Shown here piece by piece: positions 26,429 to 35,754 of a DNA stretch of 64,000 nt (position 1 is the stretch's first letter; every line of letters begins with the position of its first letter). The notes under the pieces were generated by a model. The model did no database searches. It saw nothing but the letters and a program-made list of their open reading frames with translations, and had not been told where the DNA came from. Made by a program: the position numbers and the translations under genes. Source of the DNA: UBA6927 sp022447855. Lineage in GTDB: Bacteria; Chloroflexota; Dehalococcoidia; Lucifugimonadales; UBA6927. Where the stretch lies: assembly GCA_022447855.1 (NCBI GenBank), contig JAKUTX010000004.1, forward strand, positions 1 through 64,000, given 5' to 3'.

Positions 26429-27928
26429 CTATAAACCGTGTAAAGATTCGACAATTGGTGAAATAGCCGTTACCAAAACATCATTAATCAAAAATGGGAA
26501 TACCCCAACTCCAATAATTGTAATTACAAGTAAAGCTATAGGAATTAATTCTAATTTATTTACATCGGTAAGACTAACAAACTGCTCTTTAATTGGTCCA
26601 AACATTGTGCGCTGAATCATCCATAAAATATATCCCGCAGATAAAACAACTCCAAAGGCTGCTATACCTGTATGCCAAGGGAAATTAGAAAATGCACCTA
26701 AGAACACTGCAAGTTCTGCAACAAAACCACTAGTACCGGGCAATCCAAGCGAAGCAAAACCAGCAATGACTAGAGTAATAGCAGCTATCGGCATTCGATT
26801 AGCTAAACCTCCTAAGTCAGGAATATATCTTGTATGGGTTTTCTCATAAATCATACCCACGATCAAAAACAACAAACCCGTAATCGTTCCATGCGTAAAC
26901 ATCTGCAAAGCAGCGCCTGTAAGACCGATGGTTGATGCGAAACCACCAATCGAAGAAATACCAACTAATACAAAACCCATATGGCTGATGCTACTAAAGG
27001 CAACCAACCTTTTAAGATCTGTTTGATTAAATGTAATAATTGCACCATAAATAATATTTATTACACCTAAAGAAGCTACCGCCCATCCCAAAGATACTGC
27101 AACATCAGGAAACATTGATACGCAAACTCTCAATATTCCATAACCACCCATTTTCAAGAGTACTCCAGCAAGCATTACACTAGCAGCAGTAGGTGCATCA
27201 GTATGTGCGTCTGGTAACCAAGTATGGAATGGCCAAACAGGAAGTTTAACCGCAAATCCTAAAAACAATAACGAACATATTGCAGTTGCTGGAAGAAGAA
27301 GTTTTGTATGTTGAATCTTTTCTGGTAGTTGTGTCATATCTAAAGAATTTGTAGATGCCATTAGGAGTAAAATTCCAATAACCATGGCAGCGGATCCAGC
27401 TAAAGTAAAAATCAAGAATTTCATTGCAGAATATTCTTTTCTACCCGTTCCCCAAATTGCTATCAAGAAAAACATAGGGACTAATTCAATTTCCCAAAAC
27501 AAGAAAAACAAGAAAAAGTCCAATGATGTAAATACTCCCATAACGCCTGTTTGCAAAATCAAAAGCCATGCAAAATGCTCTTTGACACGATGAGTAATAT
27601 TCCAGGATGCAAAAATGGCAACAAACCCTAAAATCCCAGTGAGCAAAACCATGGGTGCACTAAGACCATCAACACCTAGAAAATATTCAACCGGAAATGA
27701 ATCTATGGGGATCCAAGGAAGCCTGTCTACCATCTGTAATCCAGCATCACGATTCACATAGTAACGAACAAATATAAAAACTGTGATTAACAATTCGACA
27801 GTTACTACTGATAAAGCAATACGCTTTACAAATGTACGCGAAATAACAGGAATAGCAAGTAAAAGTGCCCCGAAAGTGGGGAGAAATACTGCCAAAGTTA
27901 ATAAACCTAAAAAGTTTGAATTATCCAA
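26429..27928 (-). CDS. nuoM: NADH-quinone oxidoreductase subunit M
   Basis: An antiporter-like proton-channel subunit of complex I, 499 residues with 14 predicted helices. The signature region FAVKLPVWPFHTWLPDAHTDAPTAASV contains the essential Lys, and FSSISHMGFVLVG marks the second half-channel. The only start consistent with homologues is TTG at 27928, three bases after the nuoL stop, suggesting coupled translation. No strong Shine-Dalgarno is visible. Confidence 0.96.
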   Translation of the reverse strand: MDNSNFLGLLTLAVFLPTFGALLLAIPVISRTFVKRIALSVVTVELLITVFIFVRYYVNRDAGLQMVDRLPWIPIDSFPVEYFLGVDGLSAPMVLLTGILGFVAIFASWNITHRVKEHFAWLLILQTGVMGVFTSLDFFLFFLFWEIELVPMFFLIAIWGTGRKEYSAMKFLIFTLAGSAAMVIGILLLMASTNSLDMTQLPEKIQHTKLLLPATAICSLLFLGFAVKLPVWPFHTWLPDAHTDAPTAASVMLAGVLLKMGGYGILRVCVSMFPDVAVSLGWAVASLGVINIIYGAIITFNQTDLKRLVAFSSISHMGFVLVGISSIGGFASTIGLTGAALQMFTHGTITGLLFLIVGMIYEKTHTRYIPDLGGLANRMPIAAITLVIAGFASLGLPGTSGFVAELAVFLGAFSNFPWHTGIAAFGVVLSAGYILWMIQRTMFGPIKEQFVSLTDVNKLELIPIALLVITIIGVGVFPFLINDVLVTAISPIVESLHGL

Positions 27929-27931
27929 TTT

Positions 27932-29932
27932 CTATCCATTTTTAAAAAGTAATAATAAAGCTATAACTAAAATCATCCCCGCAGAAATACCTACACCATA
28001 AACCTGAGTCTGGCCTGTCTGCAATTGACGAACGCCTTCACCTATATTAATTGCGGTTTTCCCAATCAAATCATAAATACGATCCACAAAATATTTATCT
28101 AACCAATCTAGATAATTGACTAGTTTCAAGTAAAATAATTTGAAAACTACGATATTTTCATAAAATTCGTCAAAATAATATTTGTGTTGGAATATTGAAT
28201 GTAAATATCTAAAAAATGAATTGTGAATTATTGTACTTAGAAAGGTCTTTCTAGAATTAGTTTCTCTAAAGAGTGAAAATGCAAAAAATATACCCATCGC
28301 CGACAAAAATGTTGAAATAACCGCAATCCAAACATTGAAATGGTGAGTCTCTATATGAACAGGACCGTGTTCTAAGAATTCGGTAAACCAATGAATCGGA
28401 ATAATAACTAAATCTGTCAGTGGATTTGCTAGAAATCCAGCAACTATAGCCATAACAGCCAAAATTGTCATAGGCACTAGCATTGTTTTGGGAGATTCTG
28501 AAATATGTACTTCTGAGGAGTCATCAATCTCAGGATCAGATTTGCTTCCACCTCGAAATTCACCAAAAAAAGTCATGAATATGGCTCTAAACATGTAGAC
28601 CGAAGTCATCACTACCCCTAACAATGCTACATATAAGACGATTTGAGCCAATTGATCTCCGTGATTTGCATAAGCTAAAATTTCGTCTTTACTCCAAAAC
28701 CCTGCTAAAGGAAATAAACCCGCAAGACTCAAACTACCTATTAGAAATGTCCAATATGTTATTGGCATTTCTTTCCTTAAACCACCCATAAATCTCATAT
28801 CAAAAGTACCAGTTGCATGGTTTACGCTTCCCGAACCCATAAACAGCAAAGCTTTGAAAAATGCGTGCGTGAACAAATGAAATATAGCAGGAGCGTACGC
28901 TCCAATGCCTAACGCCAACATCATATATCCCAATTGGCTAATTGTTGAATATGCTAATACTCGTTTTATATCATTCATCACTAAGCCCATCGTTGCAGAA
29001 AACAAAAGAGTAACTGCTCCCAATATGGCAACAATATTCATCACAATGTCCGTCAATTCAAAGAGGGGATAAAAACGTGCAACCAAAAAAATTCCCGCCG
29101 CTACCATAGTAGCGGCATGTATTAGTGCACTAACTGGAGTTGGACCTTCCATTGCATCAGGCAACCATACATGCAGTAAAAACTGTCCTGATTTACCAGC
29201 AGCACCAGCCAAAATACCTAAAGCAACCCATGTTGCAACACTAGAAGATATCAATCCTTGATGAATTCCTGTATATAAATCAGGAATTGAAAAAACATTC
29301 AATCCGTTTTGTACAAATATCCCACTATGTAAAAACAAATAAAGTAGCCCTAAAAGAAATCCAAAATCGCCAACTCTAGTGACAATAAATGCCTTCTTAG
29401 CTGCAGCTGCGGCAGACGGTTTTTCAAACCAAAAACCAATTAAAAGGTAAGAACTAACCCCTACTAATTCCCAAAAAACAAAAACCTGAACAAGATTTCT
29501 AGACAAAACTAAACCCAACATAGAAGCCGTAAAAAATGACATGTAGGCAAAATATCGTGCATATCCAGGATCCCTGTGTCCATGATGATCTTTCATATAA
29601 CCAACAGAATAAATTTGGACTAATAAACTTACAGAAGAAACAACTACTAACATCACGATACTTAGAGGATCCAAAATTAAATTGAAATTCACTTCTAAAT
29701 TTGAAACCTGGATCCAAGTAAATCCATTGAAATCATGTTCTATAAACCCATTACGCAATGAGTCGTATACAAGTAAAAGTGACAAGAAAAATGCTACTGC
29801 TACTGAAGTTATTGTTATAGGAGCAGCTAAAAAATCGTATTTGTTGAAAAATGGGCGCAAAACAAAAACTATCGTTCCAAAACTTATTAGTGGAACTAAA
29901 AAAATTAGCCATATAGCTATTTCTGACATCAT
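27932..29932 (-). CDS. nuoL: NADH-quinone oxidoreductase subunit L
   Basis: The distal proton-pumping subunit of complex I, 666 residues. GAAGKSGQFLLHVWLPDAMEGPTPVSALIHAATMV carries the conserved Lys/His, and STISQLGYMMLALG and LAGFWSKDEIL are family blocks. The C-terminal extension contains the long lateral helix and a last span (VYGVGISAGMILVIALLLL). Two successive ATG codons (29932 and 29929) are possible starts. The gene follows the small non-canonical ORF at 29937-30131. Confidence 0.96.
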   Translation of the reverse strand: MMSEIAIWLIFLVPLISFGTIVFVLRPFFNKYDFLAAPITITSVAVAFFLSLLLVYDSLRNGFIEHDFNGFTWIQVSNLEVNFNLILDPLSIVMLVVVSSVSLLVQIYSVGYMKDHHGHRDPGYARYFAYMSFFTASMLGLVLSRNLVQVFVFWELVGVSSYLLIGFWFEKPSAAAAAKKAFIVTRVGDFGFLLGLLYLFLHSGIFVQNGLNVFSIPDLYTGIHQGLISSSVATWVALGILAGAAGKSGQFLLHVWLPDAMEGPTPVSALIHAATMVAAGIFLVARFYPLFELTDIVMNIVAILGAVTLLFSATMGLVMNDIKRVLAYSTISQLGYMMLALGIGAYAPAIFHLFTHAFFKALLFMGSGSVNHATGTFDMRFMGGLRKEMPITYWTFLIGSLSLAGLFPLAGFWSKDEILAYANHGDQLAQIVLYVALLGVVMTSVYMFRAIFMTFFGEFRGGSKSDPEIDDSSEVHISESPKTMLVPMTILAVMAIVAGFLANPLTDLVIIPIHWFTEFLEHGPVHIETHHFNVWIAVISTFLSAMGIFFAFSLFRETNSRKTFLSTIIHNSFFRYLHSIFQHKYYFDEFYENIVVFKLFYLKLVNYLDWLDKYFVDRIYDLIGKTAINIGEGVRQLQTGQTQVYGVGISAGMILVIALLLLFKNG

Positions 29933-29936
29933 AGGG

Positions 29937-30131
29937 TCAAAGTTTCCTTATAATTTCATCTGCAACATGTTCTCTACCTTTAGGAACAAGAACTCTATAC
30001 TCAATTCTTTCCCCCCAATGAGTAATATCCGTCACTGGGAGAATTTTGGTTGGAAGACCATCACCCTCCAACACATTCTTCCACATTTCTGCAATCATTA
30101 AATTAGGAACATTTTTATAGTCAATCCACAA
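29937..30131 (-). CDS. Small soluble protein encoded inside the nuo operon (DUF2007-like?)
   Basis: 64 residues between nuoK and nuoL, where complex I operons normally have no gene. It is soluble with a beta-alpha-beta pattern: VPNLMIAEMWKNVLEGDGLPTKILP, then RIEYRVLVPKGREHVADEII. This resembles the small DUF2007/'putative signal transducing' fold, though the match is by eye and weak. Translation is credible because a full AAGGAGG lies ahead of TTG 30131 and it fits with gaps of 12 and 4 bases. It could be an accessory or regulatory subunit; no function is assigned. Confidence 0.7.
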   Translation of the reverse strand: MWIDYKNVPNLMIAEMWKNVLEGDGLPTKILPVTDITHWGERIEYRVLVPKGREHVADEIIRKL

Positions 30132-30143
30132 AACAATCCCTCC

Positions 30144-30509
30144 TTAATTTTTCATTTCGGAAAGTTCTGTAACATCTACAGAGCTTCTAGATCTATATAT
30201 AGCAATAACTATTGCTAATCCTATTGCAATTTCAGCAGCAGCTACTGCAATCACAATAATTGAAAACACATGACCTACAAATAAATTTTGAACAGCTTCT
30301 TTTGCTGCCTCTAAATTTGTATCGTGTGGCAAGCTAGTAACCGCTGCAGGAACTATATACCTTGAAAATGCAACAGCTGCTAAATTAACGGCATTCAACA
30401 TTAGTTCTATACTCATCAAAACAACAATTGCATTACGATTCACTAAAGAACCATACAGGCCAATAGCAAAAACAATCGAACTTACTATCAAAAAATTTTC
30501 TAGCGCCAT
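30144..30509 (-). CDS. nuoK: NADH-quinone oxidoreductase subunit K
   Basis: A three-helix membrane subunit of complex I. The 121 residues include the conserved glutamate-bearing helices GLYGSLVNRNAIVVLMSIELMLNAVNL and AAAEIAIGLAIVIAIYR. There is an insertion of about 20 residues between helices 2 and 3 (VTSLPHDTNLEAAKEAVQNL) relative to the roughly 100-residue E. coli subunit. It starts 1 base after the nuoJ stop. Confidence 0.95.
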   Translation of the reverse strand: MALENFLIVSSIVFAIGLYGSLVNRNAIVVLMSIELMLNAVNLAAVAFSRYIVPAAVTSLPHDTNLEAAKEAVQNLFVGHVFSIIVIAVAAAEIAIGLAIVIAIYRSRSSVDVTELSEMKN

Positions 30510-30510
30510 A

Positions 30511-31080
30511 CTAATTCAACTCTCGTTCTTCACGATCTCTTCTAAGAACCACGAAAGCACCTAGAACTGCCGCTAGCAACAAAATCCCAGCCACCTCAAA
30601 TGCGATTACAAATTTATGAATTAATAATTGAGCAATCCATGGAATAGTATCGGAAAACAATATATTAATTGCATCAGCAACTGGATCAGAAATGTTCTCA
30701 GGATTACTAAGCAGTTGCCAATGAGTATTCATGACTACAAAAATTGAAGTAATCGCAAACAAAACAGAAATTATAATAGCTGGAATCCGAAATTTATTGT
30801 ATGAACTAGAATTTTCAACATCCTGAGTCATCAAAATTGCAAATATCAATAATACTGAAATTGCTCCGATATAAATCAATATTTGAACTGCCGCCAAGAA
30901 CTCGGCACGTAACAAAATAAACATTCCCGCCATACATACAAATGTAATAATTAAGCATAAAGCGGCACGGAAAATATTTTTTATATGTACAACAGCCAAC
31001 GCAGAAAAAATCATAGATAGTGCTAAAACCCAAAACACAATTTGTACGAATAACCCTGATTCAATTGACCCAAATAGCAT
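30511..31080 (-). CDS. nuoJ: NADH-quinone oxidoreductase subunit J
   Basis: A membrane subunit of complex I with five predicted helices, 189 residues. The broken helix region AAVQILIYIGAISVLLIFAIL is characteristic. An in-frame GTG lies 15 bases upstream, but the ATG at 31080 overlaps the nuoI stop as TAATG, the same junction used at nuoD-nuoH and nuoH-nuoI, so it is preferred. nuoK follows directly. Confidence 0.95.
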   Translation of the reverse strand: MLFGSIESGLFVQIVFWVLALSMIFSALAVVHIKNIFRAALCLIITFVCMAGMFILLRAEFLAAVQILIYIGAISVLLIFAILMTQDVENSSSYNKFRIPAIIISVLFAITSIFVVMNTHWQLLSNPENISDPVADAINILFSDTIPWIAQLLIHKFVIAFEVAGILLLAAVLGAFVVLRRDREERELN

Positions 31081-31751
31081 TATCGATCCGCCCACCTATC
31101 TTCAAGATCTTCCATTGAGGGTTGTTCATGTCTTCCAACATTTTTCCATTCAACTGCATCAGACTCAAATGGATTATGAGTCTTAGTTTCAAGTTGTGGT
31201 CTAAACCAATTGCTAGGATGTTTCTCTGAGTCAACAAGTTTTTGTTTATTAATTACCAGTTCTTCTCTAGAATATTTGCCTTCCTCAAAACCACTGCCCA
31301 TATGTAAAGCATCATAAGGGCAAGCCTCAACGCAAAGACCACAAAACATGCATCTTCCAATATCAATATCGAATTTTTCCAAGAAATATTTTTGCCCTTC
31401 GGGGATAAATTTCCCACTAGGTTTAGTTACAATTTCAATAATGCCCAATGGACAATATTTCGCACAAGATGCACATCCGGTACATCTTTCTTCATACCAA
31501 TTAAATTCTTCTCCACGAAATCTAGGATGCTGCTTCTGCCTGTCAGTAATAGATATCAATCCAAATACAGATTTCATTGAATTTACAGGATGTGAAAATA
31601 AGTATTTAACTACATTTGAATTATCGATTCTAGCCAAATCTAGGGGACTTGCTTTTCGGTCTGGATACTGATGCACGGTAAACATACGGGAAGGAATCAA
31701 TAGATTCTTCAATGTAATCCATAAACCTTTAATTAATCCAAAGCCGTACAT
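31080..31751 (-). CDS. nuoI: NADH-quinone oxidoreductase subunit I (two [4Fe-4S] clusters)
   Basis: The ferredoxin-like subunit passing electrons from the peripheral arm towards NuoB. The 223-residue protein has cysteines 90, 93, 96, 100 (CTGCASCAKYCP) and 134, 137, 140, 144 (CMFCGLCVEACP), a complete set for clusters N6a and N6b. The C-terminal tail of about 50 polar residues is longer than in many bacteria. The start overlaps the nuoH stop by one base (TAATG). Confidence 0.96.
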   Translation of the reverse strand: MYGFGLIKGLWITLKNLLIPSRMFTVHQYPDRKASPLDLARIDNSNVVKYLFSHPVNSMKSVFGLISITDRQKQHPRFRGEEFNWYEERCTGCASCAKYCPLGIIEIVTKPSGKFIPEGQKYFLEKFDIDIGRCMFCGLCVEACPYDALHMGSGFEEGKYSREELVINKQKLVDSEKHPSNWFRPQLETKTHNPFESDAVEWKNVGRHEQPSMEDLEDRWADR

Positions 31752-32959
31752 TATTCTCTCTCCGCGTACATATTAGCTAGGGGAGACGGTTGTGGTTCAG
31801 GCCTCTTTAACTTCGATTGACCTAAAAGATTAGCCATCAAGACAACTGAAACTATAGTCACTATCCAATTAATTGCACCCATCAATAGTAATGAATCTAA
31901 AGAAATCAAACCTTGATTATCTTGAAACACTTCTATTTCTACAACTAATAATACTATATTTAAAAATGACAGCGCTAACAGTGCTTTCCAAGAAAACCCC
32001 ATGATTTGATCAAATCTAACTCTTGGCCAAGTTGCACGAATCCATAGCAAAATAAAAACAACTGTAAATACTTTTATCAAAAACCAAAATTCCCCAGGAA
32101 GCCATGACCAACCACGAAAGCCTCCTAAGAAAAGAGTTGTTACAACTATACCGGTGATCAAAGGAGCCATAAATTCTGCTAATTGAAAAATCCCAAATTT
32201 CATACCGCTATATTCAGTATGGTATCCGGCACCAAGTTCGGATTCAGCCTCTATTTGATCAAATGGCGCTCTACTCATCTCTGCTATAGAAGCAATCAAG
32301 AAAATCAGAAATCCAAGAGGTTGAATCAACAAAAAGGGTATCCTCTGTGCTTCAACTATCCCAGACAAGGACATTGTTCCGCTCATGAGAATAACACCAA
32401 CTATTGCCAATCCCATAGGGATTTCATAGCTTATGAGCATTGCAACACCACGCATGGCACCTAACATGGAATATTTGTTGCCATCTGCCCAGCCTGCCAT
32501 AATTATTGCAACCACATTTACTGAAGTAATAGCCACAATATACAAAACTCCAACATTTAATGTCCCCAAAAATGAATTATGCCCTAAAGGAATTACCGCA
32601 ATAACAGATAATGTAGCTGCTAAAAAGATTATAGGTGCCAAATTATGAACAATTTTATCGGCAATATCTGTAGTCGTGTCCTCTTTAGTGATAATTTTAA
32701 TCAGATCGGCTATTGGTTGAAATATACCAAAAGGTCCCCATCTATTTGGACCTAAACGAGCTTGGAATCTTGCAAGCACTCGTCTTTCAAACAGAATATA
32801 CAAAGCTGTCGCCATTACTACAACATTGATAGCTGCAAACGCCAAAGAAAATGCGGCCAGTAAAAACACCATCCAGTCCATGCTTTCAGGTAAAAACGAA
32901 TCAAAAATTGAATATATATTGCAAAAATGAATCAATCCACCAGAAAATTCATTGCACAT
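31751..32959 (-). CDS. nuoH: NADH-quinone oxidoreductase subunit H
   Basis: The quinone-site membrane subunit joining the peripheral and membrane arms, 402 residues with about eight spans. ERRVLARFQARLGPNRWGPFGIFQPIADLIKI is the invariant cytoplasmic loop, and AEMSRAPFDQIEAESELGAGYHTEYSG is the conserved acidic loop at the quinone channel. The N terminus is extended by about 28 residues before the first helix; an internal Met at residue 27 could be an alternative, but the TAATG overlap with the nuoD stop supports 32959. Confidence 0.95.
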   Translation of the reverse strand: MCNEFSGGLIHFCNIYSIFDSFLPESMDWMVFLLAAFSLAFAAINVVVMATALYILFERRVLARFQARLGPNRWGPFGIFQPIADLIKIITKEDTTTDIADKIVHNLAPIIFLAATLSVIAVIPLGHNSFLGTLNVGVLYIVAITSVNVVAIIMAGWADGNKYSMLGAMRGVAMLISYEIPMGLAIVGVILMSGTMSLSGIVEAQRIPFLLIQPLGFLIFLIASIAEMSRAPFDQIEAESELGAGYHTEYSGMKFGIFQLAEFMAPLITGIVVTTLFLGGFRGWSWLPGEFWFLIKVFTVVFILLWIRATWPRVRFDQIMGFSWKALLALSFLNIVLLVVEIEVFQDNQGLISLDSLLLMGAINWIVTIVSVVLMANLLGQSKLKRPEPQPSPLANMYAERE

Positions 32960-34062
32960 TATCGATCAACCTCTCCTAGGACTATATCAATCGAGCCAAA
33001 AATTGTTATCAAGTCGCCCATCTTCCAACCAACCAACATTTCTTTAAGTAAAGTTAAATTAATAAACGAAGGAGCTCGAACCTTGCATCTATATGGAGCA
33101 ATCCCTCCATCACTAACAATATAAAACCCTAACTCTCCTTTCGGACCTTCTACAGCAGCATATGCATCACCGGAAGGAGGTCGAACAAAATATGGTGTTT
33201 CAGTCCTTACTGGTCCCTTTGGAATATCATGAAGACATTGTTCAATAATTCTAATACTTTCTCTCATTTCCTGAACTCTTACAAAATACCTATCGAAAGT
33301 ATCTCCCTTAGAGCCAATAGGAACATTAAATTCAAGCCTGTCATAGATTTCATAAGGATCTGCCTTTCGCAAATCCCATTCAACCCCTGTAGCCCTCAAC
33401 ATTGGTCCAGACAGTGATGCATTAATAGCATCTGCTGGTGAAATAATCCCTACGTCATTAGTTCTAGCTAACACAACTTCATTACCAGTAATAAGAGTTT
33501 CAAGTTCATCTAAATAATTAGGAAAATTACCTATAAAGTCATTTAATGATGGCCAAAAATCTTCTGGAGCATCTTGAAAAACCCCTCCAGGTCTCATGAA
33601 ACTAAGTGTAATCCTAGCCCCACATAGCATTTCAAATAAATCTAAAATCCTCTCTCTTTCACGAAAACAATACATAAGAGGTGTAGCAAATGCCCCTAAA
33701 TCATTAAGAAGAAAACCGGTCGCCATTAAATGACTGGATATTCTAGAAAGTTCTGCACTAATCACCCGAATATATTGAGCTCTTTCAGGCACCTCAATCC
33801 CTGCTAATTTTTCAACAGTCAAAACGTAAGCTTGATTATTAGTCATAGACGAGGTGTAATCCATACGATCTGTCAATGTTACAACCTGTACAAAAGTCCT
33901 TGATTCTGCAAGTTTTTCAGAACCCCTATGTAAATATCCCAGAACAGGCTCAGCGTCTACAACAATCTCACCATCAAAAGTTACCCTCAATCGAAAAACA
34001 CCATGAGTACTGGGATGCTGAGGTCCAAGGTTAATCGTTATAGGTTCGGTACGTAATGTCAT
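32959..34062 (-). CDS. nuoD: NADH-quinone oxidoreductase subunit D (49 kDa)
   Basis: The soluble subunit that forms the quinone-reduction site with NuoB. At 367 residues, it opens with the family block INLGPQHPSTHGVFRLRVTFDGE and LGYLHRGSEKLAE, and ends with RCKVRAPSFINLTLLKEMLVG and GSIDIVLGEVDR, the region homologous to hydrogenase large subunits without nickel ligands. ATGA overlaps with the nuoC stop, and it is not fused to nuoC. Confidence 0.96.
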   Translation of the reverse strand: MTLRTEPITINLGPQHPSTHGVFRLRVTFDGEIVVDAEPVLGYLHRGSEKLAESRTFVQVVTLTDRMDYTSSMTNNQAYVLTVEKLAGIEVPERAQYIRVISAELSRISSHLMATGFLLNDLGAFATPLMYCFRERERILDLFEMLCGARITLSFMRPGGVFQDAPEDFWPSLNDFIGNFPNYLDELETLITGNEVVLARTNDVGIISPADAINASLSGPMLRATGVEWDLRKADPYEIYDRLEFNVPIGSKGDTFDRYFVRVQEMRESIRIIEQCLHDIPKGPVRTETPYFVRPPSGDAYAAVEGPKGELGFYIVSDGGIAPYRCKVRAPSFINLTLLKEMLVGWKMGDLITIFGSIDIVLGEVDR

Positions 34063-34520
34063 ATTTTTTGCTCTTCCTGCCCTAAGAAATCCTTTCTCAA
34101 GGGATGTCCATCAAAACCTTCCCAAAGTAAAATCCTTTTCATATTTGGATGTTCATCAAACTTGATACCAAACAAATCCCAAATTTCTCTCTCCTGCAAA
34201 TCAGCACCTTTCCACACGCCTATAACACTTTGAATTGAAGGATCTTCTCTGTCAAAAATATTCGTTTTCAATATCAAACTACGATTAAATTTCATAGATA
34301 ACAAATGATATACGATCTGAAAATACTCTATGTAGTCTACTGCAGTAATAGAAGTCAAGAATCCAAATTGTAGATCCATATGCTCTTTCAAAAAAGTCGT
34401 AATGCCCAATATAGATTCAGTATGAACCAATAATTCATTTTCATTATGTCTAAGAATTGATCCAGGGATTTCCTTTTCTAACAACTCAACTACGTAGTTA
34501 GTATCAACAACACTAGTCAT
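34059..34520 (-). CDS. nuoC: NADH-quinone oxidoreductase subunit C (30 kDa)
   Basis: A peripheral-arm subunit of 153 residues. Conserved features are FGFLTSITAVDYIEYFQIVYHL and WDLFGIKFDEHPNMKRILLWEGFDGHPLRKDF, the C-terminal family signature. The frame is open upstream to 34568, but that would overlap nuoB by 47 bases; ATG 34520 sits 1 base after the nuoB stop and is preferred. Confidence 0.95.
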   Translation of the reverse strand: MTSVVDTNYVVELLEKEIPGSILRHNENELLVHTESILGITTFLKEHMDLQFGFLTSITAVDYIEYFQIVYHLLSMKFNRSLILKTNIFDREDPSIQSVIGVWKGADLQEREIWDLFGIKFDEHPNMKRILLWEGFDGHPLRKDFLGQEEQKI

Positions 34521-34521
34521 A

Positions 34522-35133
34522 CTATTTACTTTTCCTGTTAAGTATTGAATTCTTCCTAATCTTTTCATGTAGCTGCATTACTCCGTAGACTAAAGCATCA
34601 GGTCTCGGAGGACATCCTGGAACGTATACATCTACTGGGATTATATGATTAACACCGGGGACAACACTGTAAGAACCGTAATAGGGACCACCACTTGTCG
34701 CACAAACACCCATGGAAATCACCCATTTAGGTTCAGCCATTTGTTCATAAACTCTCTGAATTGCTGGAGCCATTTTCCAAGTGACAGTACCAGCGATAAT
34801 TATTAAATCAGCCTGACGTGGGGTCGGACGAAATACTTCCATTCCAAAACGAGCTAAGTCAAATCTAGACATAGCAGAAGCCATCATTTCAAAAGCACAG
34901 CATGCCAATCCAAATGACAAAGGCCAAACAGAAGATTTCCTACCCCAATTCAACAATGCATCCACAGAAGTTACTGCTAAATTTTTCTTCAAGTCTTCAG
35001 GAACTTCAATCGGTGGCTCTGATATTGGAGAAGTATGCGTTTCTTTAATTTCATTAATTGCATGCCCCTCAGTACGATCCAATTCCCAAGTAGCCTCGCA
35101 AAGTGGTATTAAACTTTGATTCAAATCAGTCAT
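34522..35133 (-). CDS. nuoB: NADH-quinone oxidoreductase subunit B (cluster N2)
   Basis: The subunit holding the terminal [4Fe-4S] cluster N2 next to the quinone site. At 203 residues, cluster ligands are Cys78, Cys79 (GLACCAFEMM), Cys144 (MGVCATSGG) and Cys174 (VPGCPPRP). An N-terminal extension of about 60 residues, acidic and Pro-rich, precedes the conserved core. ATG 35133 has GGGG just upstream and overlaps the end of nuoA by 8 bases; a further upstream ATG (35169) would overlap by 44 and is less likely. Confidence 0.95.
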   Translation of the reverse strand: MTDLNQSLIPLCEATWELDRTEGHAINEIKETHTSPISEPPIEVPEDLKKNLAVTSVDALLNWGRKSSVWPLSFGLACCAFEMMASAMSRFDLARFGMEVFRPTPRQADLIIIAGTVTWKMAPAIQRVYEQMAEPKWVISMGVCATSGGPYYGSYSVVPGVNHIIPVDVYVPGCPPRPDALVYGVMQLHEKIRKNSILNRKSK

Positions 35134-35536
35134 TTTTTCCCCAATCAAAAGAGCCTTTACGCCAAGCATAACCCCAGCCTAAAACTAAAATGCCAATGAA
35201 TAGTAGCATAGAAAATAAAAATGATAATCCAAGTTGTATGGACCAAAAACCATAACTTGCTGCCCAAGGGAACAAAAAGACAACTTCTATATCAAAAATC
35301 ACAAAATCGATAGCTAGTGCATAGTAGCGAAAATTAAATTGATTCCATTTTCCTGTGATAGCTTCAAATCCACATTCATATATACTTGACTTAATTTTAC
35401 TTGGAATTTGAGGCCTAATTCCAACTTTGGATAAAGCAAAAGAAGCTACTATCATTCCAGTCGGGATTGCAACAGCAACAGTTAAAAAAGCAAGAATAAT
35501 CGCATACTGCCTATAATAGTCATCCATGTATTCCAT
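35126..35536 (-). CDS. nuoA: NADH-quinone oxidoreductase subunit A
   Basis: A small membrane subunit of 136 residues with three spans. SSIYECGFEAITGKWNQFNFRYYALAIDFVIFDIEVVFLFPWA is diagnostic, including the conserved Cys-Gly loop and the acidic TM2 residues. First gene of the operon; GAGGA lies about ten bases before ATG 35536, and a second in-frame ATG is three codons on. A candidate promoter is just upstream. Confidence 0.95.
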   Translation of the reverse strand: MEYMDDYYRQYAIILAFLTVAVAIPTGMIVASFALSKVGIRPQIPSKIKSSIYECGFEAITGKWNQFNFRYYALAIDFVIFDIEVVFLFPWAASYGFWSIQLGLSFLFSMLLFIGILVLGWGYAWRKGSFDWGKND

Positions 35537-35587
35537 ATTGAGTAAATCCTCGATTAAAAAATACGACCAGTTTTCTCACCGCCAGTC

Positions 35588-35593
35588 ATTATA
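35588..35593 (-). promoter_or_regulatory. Extended -10 promoter element of the nuo operon
   Basis: Read on the minus strand this is TGC-TATAAT, an extended -10 with a perfect hexamer but no good -35. The predicted start near 35581 leaves a leader of about 45 bases before nuoA. Confidence 0.4.
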
Positions 35594-35754
35594 GCAAAAG
35601 ACTAGCAAATTTTCTTCACCAAAAACCCTAATTCTTAATAAAATTTAAGCAGTGTTTTAGTAAATTTTCTCTTGAGGAATATTTTTATCTACTCTGGGAT
35701 ATAATAATGCAACAAATATTCACTTAGAAGCACAATCTGTTGTTCTAGATCATT

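Noticed and set aside
35672..35705. TTGAGG and TATAAT upstream of the prenyl synthase
   Set aside because: The spacer is 22 bases, outside the usual 16-19, so no promoter is claimed.
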